Source of the DNA: Desulfurococcales archaeon
GTDB taxonomy: Archaea > Thermoproteota > Thermoprotei_A > Sulfolobales > NBVN01
Length of the DNA: 48,463 nucleotides
Reading direction: 5' to 3'
Assembly: GCA_027023255.1 (NCBI GenBank)
Contig: JALVVU010000070.1
Coordinates: 1-48,463, forward strand
The translations under genes and the position numbers were made by a program. A model generated the notes under the pieces. It did not search any database. It saw only the letters and a program-made list of their open reading frames with translations, and had not been told where the DNA came from. The number at the start of each line of letters is the position of its first letter. Position 1 is the first letter of the stretch. Shown here piece after piece: positions 42,446 to 48,463 of the stretch.

Positions 42446-43929
42446 TGCAGGTCGTGTCCCCAGCACCGCTGCTATGCGTCGCTGTTCTCGCACCGGTCGT
42501 CACGGTGTTCACGTTACTCGTAGCTAAGGTTATGCGTAACGCTTCACTAGCTACTACTCTTTTCTGGGGTGGACTAGCAGCTGAGCTCGCTGTGTCGGTG
42601 CTGGTGGCTCTACGGGTGTTCGCTGGTGAGGTGCTTATTTATGCTTTTGGTGGGTGGCCCCCGCCAGCAGGCGTGGTGCTCATGGCTAACCGTGTTGCTG
42701 GCGTGTTCCTTCTCGTTGGTATTGCCGTTATTTTTGCCTGTGCTATTGCTTTGAAGTGGTTCTTGCGTGACTCAGGTGCTGACTTAGTGGCCGCATATGC
42801 CTTTACGTTGCTCTTTGCTTCCGGTTATGCGGGGGTCGTGTTAACCACTGATTTGTTTAACGTTTATGTAATGATGGAGTTACTCTGCATTTCTTCATAC
42901 GCCTTACTTTCCTTGAGGAGGGGGAGGGCCGTTGCTGCCGCCCTGAAGTACGCTGTGTTCGGTGGCTTGGCAGGCTTGATGCTTGCATTGTCTGCTGGCG
43001 TAATGTACGGCTTAAGCGGCTCGATGTACTTTGGCGATATTTCCCTCGCTGGTGTGGCTGGCTTAGGCGTGGCGGGAGGCGTCGCTGCATTAATGACTGT
43101 GTGGTCGCTTTCGTTCTTCTCCGCCTTATTTCCGAGCCATTTCTGGCTCCCTGACGCTCATTCCGAAGCTGTACCTCCGTTCTCCGCAATACTTTCTGGC
43201 GTGAGTGTCTTCACGGGGTTCTATGTGCTGGTCCGGTTAACTGATGTAGGGTTAAGCCCCATGGGTTTTGCAGCATCATTAGTTCAAATATTGGCGCAGG
43301 TCGGGGCCCTCTACGCCGCGGTAGCTATGCTCGTACAGAGAGACGTTAAGAGAATGCTAGCCTATAGTACAGTCTTGAACGCCGCATACATGTTCATGGG
43401 ATTAACTGCAGGCGTAGGTGGCGTCTCGGCTGCGTTGCTTCACGCCCTCACCCATATGTTGGGCAAGGCTCTGGCTTTCCTCTCTGTTGGGGTGTTAGTT
43501 AAGTGGGTTGGGTCTAGGGATATCTACGTTTTAGAGGGTATGGGTAGGGCCGTGCCCGGCGTGCTCATACCGCTGACAGCCAGTGTACTGAATCTAGTGG
43601 GCGTCCCCCCGTTTCCTGGCTTCATAAGTAAGGTTACCCTTTATGGGGCACTAATGACTCACGGATCCTTATCGGCAGCCTTAGTACTTGTCCTAACTTC
43701 CGGTATCGCCGCATTATCTTACATTAGATTACTTGAGCACCTGTGGCATTCCCCAGTGAAGCACGTAGGAGTATTCAAGTTACCCCTTACGATGTCCTTT
43801 GCCATCTACGGCCTAACGGCGGCGATGGTTCTGCTGAGCGTAGCATGCACACCACTAGTGAGAATCTTCAACAATGCGCTTGGTGTTCAGCACATCGTAT
43901 ACTCTCTAGCGGAATCAGTGATGCCTTAG
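42445..43929 (+). CDS. mrpD: MrpD/NuoN-like antiporter subunit with missing helix-7 lysine
   Basis: A 494-residue antiporter-type subunit with about 14 helices. Conserved features: DLFNVYVMMELLCISSYAL with the helix-5 Glu, YAVFGGLAG, FPSHFWLPDAHSEAVPPFSA, KRMLAYSTVLNAAYMFMGL, HALTHMLGKALAFL and GVPPFPGFISK. At the helix-7 lysine, five residues before the FP loop proline (Pro230), this protein has Phe225. The second lysine usually found in the LxxKxGxY stretch is Phe256. The ATG overlaps the mrpC stop. It converges on the dolichol-kinase-like gene. The family is firm; ion translocation through this subunit is doubtful. Confidence 0.87.
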   Translation: MQVVSPAPLLCVAVLAPVVTVFTLLVAKVMRNASLATTLFWGGLAAELAVSVLVALRVFAGEVLIYAFGGWPPPAGVVLMANRVAGVFLLVGIAVIFACAIALKWFLRDSGADLVAAYAFTLLFASGYAGVVLTTDLFNVYVMMELLCISSYALLSLRRGRAVAAALKYAVFGGLAGLMLALSAGVMYGLSGSMYFGDISLAGVAGLGVAGGVAALMTVWSLSFFSALFPSHFWLPDAHSEAVPPFSAILSGVSVFTGFYVLVRLTDVGLSPMGFAASLVQILAQVGALYAAVAMLVQRDVKRMLAYSTVLNAAYMFMGLTAGVGGVSAALLHALTHMLGKALAFLSVGVLVKWVGSRDIYVLEGMGRAVPGVLIPLTASVLNLVGVPPFPGFISKVTLYGALMTHGSLSAALVLVLTSGIAALSYIRLLEHLWHSPVKHVGVFKLPLTMSFAIYGLTAAMVLLSVACTPLVRIFNNALGVQHIVYSLAESVMP

Positions 43930-43987
43930 TGGATATTAATTTCATAGGTGCAACCCTTGCGGTTAGAATTTAAACGACCCCTTTGCA

Positions 43988-44686
43988 TTAATGCAGTAAA
44001 AACGTCTTGAGTAGCAACACTGCTATGAAGCTCGACGCGCTTATGAGTACGTTGTCGTCAATGGGGTTGAATTCGTAGTGCTCGACGAAGGATGCCAGAG
44101 CGGCTATGGGCACGCCCCATAAGCTGTTTAGGAGCAACACACCTATTGGCGCGCAGACAGCGAACATCGCGATGTTACCCCACCATGACTTGGTACGCTT
44201 CTTGAACATTGTGTTCCTAACTACGCCTGTCACTGCGTCGCCGAACGCCATGAAGAGTATGGGGATTAACGCGTATACAGGGCTACCCAGTATGAACCAT
44301 GCTAGTAGCATTGAGACGCCCCACATTAGGCAGAAGTTAACTTCGAACATGTTGTCCTCAACTTGGAACCAGTCCATCAGCTCACCTTTCCTGTGGGGTA
44401 TGTAGGTGAAGATCGCCATTATCATCGCTATTATGAACGGTATTATTGGGGATGTAAATAGGAAAGGAACCAGAAGCGCCACGACGCCTCCGGCAAAAAC
44501 ATGAATTAACTTCCTGTTGTAGTAGACGGCAACGTTATGCTTCATCCCTCTCGAACGCATGAAGTCATACGCGAACTTCGTTGCCCGCACCACGGCGACT
44601 GCGTAGATGAGCATTACTACCGCGATCACTGCCTCAAGCACTAGGTTTTTAGGGGTTAGGACTTCCCAGTGGAGGCCGATTTCCAA
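43988..44686 (-). CDS. dolichol kinase / phytol kinase-like membrane protein (SEC59/VTE5 family)
   Basis: Polyprenol kinases of this family phosphorylate dolichol with CTP to make the lipid carrier for N-glycosylation; related plant enzymes phosphorylate phytol. Signs are YNRKLIHVFAGGVVALL, the TYIPHRKGE loop and LFMAFGDAVTGVVRNTMFKKRTKSWWG, the conserved D-A/G-x-A/T-G-x-V nucleotide region with a following K-S/T patch. Seven or more helices are predicted. A TATA-like box (CATAAAAACC near 44725-44733) and GGGTG before the TTG start support its own promoter. Substrate (dolichol, other polyprenol) is inferred. Confidence 0.83.
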   Translation of the reverse strand: MEIGLHWEVLTPKNLVLEAVIAVVMLIYAVAVVRATKFAYDFMRSRGMKHNVAVYYNRKLIHVFAGGVVALLVPFLFTSPIIPFIIAMIMAIFTYIPHRKGELMDWFQVEDNMFEVNFCLMWGVSMLLAWFILGSPVYALIPILFMAFGDAVTGVVRNTMFKKRTKSWWGNIAMFAVCAPIGVLLLNSLWGVPIAALASFVEHYEFNPIDDNVLISASSFIAVLLLKTFLLH

Positions 44687-44879
44687 CGAAATGCACCCTC
44701 TAAGACGTTATGGTAGCGTGAAGGGTTTTTATGGGTGTGGGTTGCTAATCTCACCTTAAACACTGTTTACAACGATGAAAGCAAGTGCCCTATGTCAGAC
44801 CGGATTCATACTTCATCACCCCTCTGCGCAGGGGTTCAAGGCCCCCCAACACATCATCCAAGTATATTATTAGGAGGCA

Positions 44880-45857
44880 GTGAGAGGTAACTTTAATTCG
44901 GCGGTACCCATCCCCTATGGTGCGGGACCGAGTGTTGGGATGGTGCCGATGCAGGTCGCGGCGTTAGGTATGTTAATGAGTGTGGGTGCTGCCGTGGCGT
45001 GGGCTGTGACGCCTGCCTTAATCAAGGTGGGGCTTAAGTACCTTAATGACCCCGTATTATTCACTGGAATCAGGTTCGTGACCTCACTCGCTCTCTTCAC
45101 TCCAGTCATACTTCTCCTAGGCTTCTCAGGTGATGTGTTCAGACCCGTCATAGCGTTAATGATTGTTGTGTCTGCTGTGCTCGGTCCTGGCTTAGGTGAT
45201 ATTGCTTACGCGTACGCCATAAGGGAGTTGGGTACTGGTTTAGCAGTCCTCATCTCGTATCAATACATACTGGTGGCTCAGTTAAGCGCTATTGCCTTAC
45301 TGGGAGAGCGAAAGAACATCATGGTACTGACGCTGACCCCCATAGCGCTCTTCGGAGTGTACCTTGCTGTGCGGGACGAGGGGAAAAGGCAAGGAGGTAG
45401 GCTTAGTCGTGCCGGGGTGCTCTTCGGGGCCGCGGCGGCCGTGTTCTGGGGGATGAGCGTTGATGCAGTGTCTTACGTTGCTAAGTACTCTAGTGTAGAC
45501 CCCTTTACCCTAGCCTTCGTTAGGTCAGCGGTGCTTGCGCCAGTACTTCTCACCGTGGGTTTCCTTAGGGTTAGGAGACGCTCGGGAGTTGGGGAGACCA
45601 TGACGCGTTCGAGGCTCCTGCGGGGCGCGCTCTTTGGGATGGCGTCGGGCGTGGTTGCGTACTTTATTGGTTTCTCGCTCTTTGTGGTGGCCATTAGGGA
45701 TATCGGTGTGTTGGTGCCTACGCTAGCAACTGCCCTTACGCCGGTGTTAACGCAGTTTATTTCTGCGGGAACCATCGGTGAAGCCCTTACGCGGGGCAGG
45801 CTAGCTGGGTCCGTAATCGTGGGGTTCGCTCTAGCTATGGCTTCGTTGATGCCGTAG
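44880..45857 (+). CDS. EamA/DMT-family transporter
   Basis: Drug/metabolite transporter superfamily member with ten predicted helices in two EamA repeats. Repeat one opens with MSVGAAVAWAVTPALIKVGLKYLNDPVLFTGIRF and repeat two with LFGAAAAVFWGMSVDAVSYVAKYS. GLGDIAYAYAIRELG and DIGVLVPTLATALTPVLTQF are the usual helix 3-4 motifs of each half. Family members export amino acids, nucleotides or metabolites; the substrate is unknown. The GTG at 44880 lies only 2 nt after AGGAGG, so ATG 44940 or 44949 may be the true start. It stands alone with a TATA-like TATATTA near 44862. Confidence 0.9.
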   Translation: MRGNFNSAVPIPYGAGPSVGMVPMQVAALGMLMSVGAAVAWAVTPALIKVGLKYLNDPVLFTGIRFVTSLALFTPVILLLGFSGDVFRPVIALMIVVSAVLGPGLGDIAYAYAIRELGTGLAVLISYQYILVAQLSAIALLGERKNIMVLTLTPIALFGVYLAVRDEGKRQGGRLSRAGVLFGAAAAVFWGMSVDAVSYVAKYSSVDPFTLAFVRSAVLAPVLLTVGFLRVRRRSGVGETMTRSRLLRGALFGMASGVVAYFIGFSLFVVAIRDIGVLVPTLATALTPVLTQFISAGTIGEALTRGRLAGSVIVGFALAMASLMP

Positions 45858-45916
45858 CTACGCGCATTAATTACTTGCGAGGTAAGTATTCCTAGGCGGT
45901 ATTGAGGGTCTCAGGT

Positions 45917-46594
45917 ATGAGGGAGCATGATGACCTTGAAGAGAGGGTTAGGAGGTTGGCGTTAGAGGCTGGTTGCGGTGATGCCAAGGTGGTGGTTAGT
46001 AAGTATTTCCCAGGCATCGCGGCGATTCCGTGGCTGAACGTTGTGCTTGTTTCTGAGGCCGTTGCGCGGAGCCTTAGTGACGAGCATTTGAGGGCGATAC
46101 TGACGCATGAGGCTTACCACTTAACAATGGTTAAGGATCGAAGGAGGTTACTGCGTAACTTACTCACGAGTGCCTGCGGTTACATGTTGTTAGTTGATGC
46201 TGTCCTACTCATCACTGCTGTCCCATTATGGTTACTGATTAACGCGCCTTTACCGGGTAACCTACTTTACGAGATTCTAGCTGCGGTATTGACCGCATTC
46301 ATTATACTGGTCACCTTCCCTTACGCGTCACTAATCGTGCGGAAGCTTGAGTCAAGGCTAATGCGTTGGATTCCCTTCGGGGCTGAGGAGGCTGAGGCTA
46401 ATGCCCACGCTGCGCGAGTGGTTGGTGAGGCGGTATTCATGGAGGCAGTAGTTAGGTATAGTGAGGCGCTAAGGAGTGCTGTAAGGGATCTTGGTCTGCT
46501 TGGGAGGTTATTTATGAATTCCATCCGCGTTGCTGAGGCTGTGAACCCTCACCCCATGCCTGGTGAGGTGGTGAGTGGTGAAAGGCGTGAGTAG
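45917..46594 (+). CDS. M48-family (HtpX-like) membrane zinc peptidase
   Basis: Membrane metalloprotease of about 225 residues. The zinc motif is LTHEAYHL (HExxH), and EEAEANAHAARVVG supplies the usual third ligand Glu. Two helices (MLLVDAVLLITAVPLWLLI and LAAVLTAFIILVTFPYASLIV) separate the two motifs, as in HtpX and the Ste24 relatives. HtpX-type peptidases remove misfolded membrane proteins. The track starts at TTG 45902, while ATG 45917 gives MREHDDLEERVRRL and a better spacing to a G-rich site. It overlaps the DNA glycosylase gene by 8 bp. Confidence 0.84.
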   Translation: MREHDDLEERVRRLALEAGCGDAKVVVSKYFPGIAAIPWLNVVLVSEAVARSLSDEHLRAILTHEAYHLTMVKDRRRLLRNLLTSACGYMLLVDAVLLITAVPLWLLINAPLPGNLLYEILAAVLTAFIILVTFPYASLIVRKLESRLMRWIPFGAEEAEANAHAARVVGEAVFMEAVVRYSEALRSAVRDLGLLGRLFMNSIRVAEAVNPHPMPGEVVSGERRE

Positions 46595-47225
46595 GCAGGT
46601 AACTCCCCGCATTCCCGGCTCAGTCATTAGTAAGGAGTTCTACTGTAGAAGGCCGGACATAGTTGCCCGTGACTTGCTAGGGAAGCTACTAGTCCGTGAC
46701 GTTGACGGTGTTAGGCTCTCGGGAATCATTATCGAGGTCGAGGCTTACTTCGGTTCCGAGGATCCTGCCTCGAGAGCTAGGAAAGGTGGGGACCTGAGGC
46801 GAACCCTTTACGGGGAGTGCGGCTTAGCCTTGGTGTATGGCATACACACTCACTGGATGCTTAACGTAGTTGCTCACGAGGACGGTGCCGGTGGTGCCGT
46901 CCTTTTCCGTGCTATAGAGCCTGTGGAGGGTGTGGATCACATGATGAGGTTCCGTGGCTTGGGGAGTTTGTCGAATGTTAAGTTACTTACGTCTGGGCCG
47001 GGCAGGTTAACCCGCGCGTTACGCGTGGATAAGTCCTTCCATAAGACACCGATGTACGTTAGGAGAGCGAATGGGTTATGGGTAGAGGACGTCGGGTTAC
47101 GGGTGAGTGACGATGATATTGTGCGTGACTTCAGGGTAGGTGTGACTGAGGATTTAGATGAGCCGTTTAGGTTCTACCTAGCGTCATCTAATTTTGTTTC
47201 CGTCCGGAAGGTTAGGAAGGCTTAA
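46587..47225 (+). CDS. AAG-family DNA-3-methyladenine glycosylase
   Basis: Base-excision glycosylase for alkylated purines. Blocks: RDLLGKLLVRD, IIEVEAYFGSEDPASRARKG (catalytic Glu), LALVYGIHTHWMLNVVAHED (close to bacterial YxlJ-type AAG), AVLFRAIEPVEG, SGPGRLTRALRVDKS and a C-terminal FRFYLASSNFVS. At the usual histidine after the EAY motif, this protein has arginine (DPASRAR), so the active site is not standard. GTG 46587 has GGTGA plus spacing and overlaps the M48 stop (GTGAGTAG); the track start 46575 is less likely. Length (about 212 aa) matches the family. Confidence 0.88.
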   Translation: MSRQVTPRIPGSVISKEFYCRRPDIVARDLLGKLLVRDVDGVRLSGIIIEVEAYFGSEDPASRARKGGDLRRTLYGECGLALVYGIHTHWMLNVVAHEDGAGGAVLFRAIEPVEGVDHMMRFRGLGSLSNVKLLTSGPGRLTRALRVDKSFHKTPMYVRRANGLWVEDVGLRVSDDDIVRDFRVGVTEDLDEPFRFYLASSNFVSVRKVRKA

Positions 47226-47279
47226 TGACCCCGTTTCCTTAATTAACTCCTTAATCGTCTCTATTCGCGGTGCTTAACA

Positions 47280-47723
47280 CTGAGGGAGAAATTCGGCATA
47301 TATGTTCCTGAGTCGCTTGCTCAGGAGCTTGAGGAATGCATGAAGGCTTTAGGAATTAGGAGTAAGTCAGCCTTGGTTAGGGAGGCTCTCAAGCTATTCA
47401 TAAACGAACATAAATGGGAGACGGCCGAGAATGCAGTGGGTATTATAGGTGTCATCTACGACCATTCCCGCAAGGGTGCTGACGAGGAGCTAACCGATGT
47501 TCAGCACGAGTTCCTTAACCTGATAGTCTCGACACTACATGTGCACCTAGATGAGGATCACTGCATGCTAGCCATAGTTGTACGGGGCAGAACTGAAGAG
47601 ATTAAGGAGCTTCTGGGTAAGCTCGTCAATATTCGAGGTGTCAACATAGCGAGAACTATGCTACTAGCTGTTGAAGAGGGAGGACACACCCACCCACACA
47701 CGCATCGCCAACGCACCGAGTGA
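47280..47723 (+). CDS. nikR: NikR-type nickel-responsive regulator, CTG start
   Basis: Ribbon-helix-helix regulator with a C-terminal ACT-like metal domain. From the CTG the sequence begins LREKFGIYVPESLAQELEEC; the strand KFGIYV and the helices ECMKALGIRSKSALVREAL are the RHH domain. Nickel-site residues match E. coli NikR: His in VQHEF, the pair in LHVHLDEDHC and Cys at its end. The tail is His-rich (GGHTHPHTHRQ). The track ATG at 47340 would remove the DNA-binding strand. No ATG/GTG/TTG lies in the open frame upstream, but GGTG sits 7 nt before CTG 47280. It likely represses nickel uptake when nickel is plentiful. Confidence 0.85.
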   Translation: MREKFGIYVPESLAQELEECMKALGIRSKSALVREALKLFINEHKWETAENAVGIIGVIYDHSRKGADEELTDVQHEFLNLIVSTLHVHLDEDHCMLAIVVRGRTEEIKELLGKLVNIRGVNIARTMLLAVEEGGHTHPHTHRQRTE

Positions 47724-47740
47724 AGCGGGTATGACCCCCG

Positions 47741-48463
47741 TCAAACGGGACAGAAGGACAGGTTTTTAGCGAAGGGACAGGACCCGCATGACGGCGTGTT
47801 ACCTAGGCAATCATATGTGTTCTCTAAGGTGTAGCTACAGTACTCAGCCAACTCGCAGTCCAAGCAGGAAGGCATCTGCCCAGACCTTACGGCGAACCTG
47901 AACCTCACGTAGTCCGGTGACCTCCAAATGTTGAGTAGGCTCTGCCTGCGGAGGTCACCCATGGCAACCCTCCTGACGTGTCTACTTACGCCGAAGAGTG
48001 TTGGGGTCCAGTCGTGGGCAAAGTACATGCATGGAGCCACCACCCCGTCACTGCATATGTACGTGGCTCCGTAACCTATGAATGGACATAGGAAGTAGCT
48101 CCTGACATTGAGGTATGTCGACTGTACCGATAACTTCCCGTCCATCGCCTCCTTACTTACCTCGGCAATGTCCCTCAACACTTCCTCGGTGCACTTAGCA
48201 TCGCCTAAGCACGTTAGGTTCTCGACCTCCTTATTGGGTGGTATTAAGTTGCTGTAGACTAGCCTGTTAGCCATTACCTCTTTGGCCAGCAAGGAGGCTT
48301 CAATTACTTGACGGTAGTTTATCTTGGTTATTGTGAATATTATCGTTACCGCAGGTTTGGGTGAATGCTTAGCGAACTTTAGCTCCTTAAGCCTTTTCAG
48401 TCCCTCAAGTACCCTAGTAAGCGAACCCCCTAACCTTAGCTTCGAGAACGTCTCCACTTCAGG
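47741..48463 (-). CDS. radical SAM/SPASM-domain protein, 3' part (5' end outside window)
   Basis: C-terminal two thirds of a radical SAM protein. The frame is open to the window end, so the CX3CX2C cluster motif is missing. Visible are the radical SAM strand and helix GGSLTRVLEGLKRLKELK and TIIFTITKINYRQVIEA, then a long cysteine-rich SPASM domain (FLCPFIGYGATYICSDGVVAPC, SCLDCELAEYCSYT, DCLGNTPSCGSCPF). Such proteins modify peptides or proteins, including sactipeptide-like or quinohemoprotein maturases. The precursor is not visible. It is convergent with nikR (17 bp). Confidence 0.85.
   Translation of the reverse strand, partial: PEVETFSKLRLGGSLTRVLEGLKRLKELKFAKHSPKPAVTIIFTITKINYRQVIEASLLAKEVMANRLVYSNLIPPNKEVENLTCLGDAKCTEEVLRDIAEVSKEAMDGKLSVQSTYLNVRSYFLCPFIGYGATYICSDGVVAPCMYFAHDWTPTLFGVSRHVRRVAMGDLRRQSLLNIWRSPDYVRFRFAVRSGQMPSCLDCELAEYCSYTLENTYDCLGNTPSCGSCPFAKNLSFCPV

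Noticed and set aside
43984-43995. 12-bp perfect palindrome TGCATTAATGCA at the end of the dolichol-kinase-like gene
   Set aside because: It overlaps the stop codon and is too short, with no T-run on either side, to call a terminator or an operator.
44826-44850. tRNA T-arm-like GGGGTTCAAGGCCCC between the dolichol-kinase-like and EamA genes
   Set aside because: The 5-bp stem and TTC loop look like a T-arm, but no acceptor strand, anticodon arm or D-arm can be paired at the right distance.
1-48463. CRISPR arrays, insertion sequences, prophage genes
   Set aside because: No regularly spaced repeats, transposase motifs, terminal repeats or phage structural genes were seen on either strand.

Overview
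The window reads as chromosomal DNA of a (hyper)thermophilic archaeon, most likely of the Thermoproteota (crenarchaeal) side. Supporting signs are the gene families present (NreA-type repair protein, KptA, a TtuA-type tRNA thiolase with a ubiquitin-like partner, MOFRL-type glycerate kinase, PaREP1-type protein, archaeal beta-propeller surface protein, dolichol-kinase-like protein), GGTG-type ribosome binding sites, many GTG/TTG starts, short AT-rich TATA-like boxes and very tight gene packing. I cannot resolve the genus. No rRNA, tRNA, CRISPR array, insertion sequence or phage gene is visible.

Layout. 0-5 kb: 3' part of a biotin protein ligase, a small PaREP1/HEPN-like protein, hypF and a glycerate 2-kinase. 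5-13 kb: a carbohydrate locus with a GH130-type enzyme (+) facing a leftward set made of an extracellular solute-binding protein, two MalF/MalG-type permeases, a MalK-type ATPase and a large GHL6/GH42-like glycosidase. Candidate operators lie in front of the binding protein (10-bp inverted repeat) and the glycosidase (10-bp tandem repeat). 13-19 kb: kptA, a secreted beta-propeller protein, a radical SAM protein of the spore-photoproduct-lyase-like group, nreA and a 2[4Fe-4S] ferredoxin. 19-25.3 kb: a divergent membrane cluster. moxR and DUF58 run right; a DUF4129-like membrane protein, two integral membrane proteins and a DUF4350 protein run left. All probably fire from one 63-bp spacer. 25.3-29.6 kb: a lipid-linked polysaccharide flippase, a PEBP protein, a small unknown, an SDR reductase and a metallophosphoesterase. 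29.6-33.5 kb: a leftward operon of an ABC-2 exporter (ATPase and two permeases) followed by a ThiS/MoaD-like protein and the TtuA/Ncs6-like thiolase. 33.8-35.5 kb: PiT phosphate permease with its DUF47/PhoU-like partner. 35.7-39.7 kb: a giant surface-anchored C25 (gingipain-like) protease with Ig-like repeats. 39.7-43.9 kb: a four-gene Mrp/Mbh-type ion-translocating membrane module. 44-48.5 kb: a dolichol-kinase-like protein, an EamA transporter, an M48 peptidase, an AAG-type DNA glycosylase, a NikR regulator with no standard start codon, and a radical SAM/SPASM protein cut by the window end.

How it may fit together. The organism probably imports and degrades oligosaccharides (ABC system, GH130, GHL6) and peptides (C25 surface protease). 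It may handle glycerate through the glycerate kinase and keeps an active cell-surface glycan and protein assembly apparatus (flippase, dolichol kinase, MoxR cluster). hypF and nikR at opposite ends suggest nickel or hydrogenase metabolism elsewhere in the genome. The most unusual item is the Mrp-like module: both antiporter-type subunits appear to have lost the central lysine of the proton path, and the usual E/F/G subunits are not next to it. Other points worth checking are the ubiquitin-like protein ending in Ala-Gly, the CTG-start nikR, the two candidate operators of the sugar locus and a sharp codon-usage switch inside moxR.
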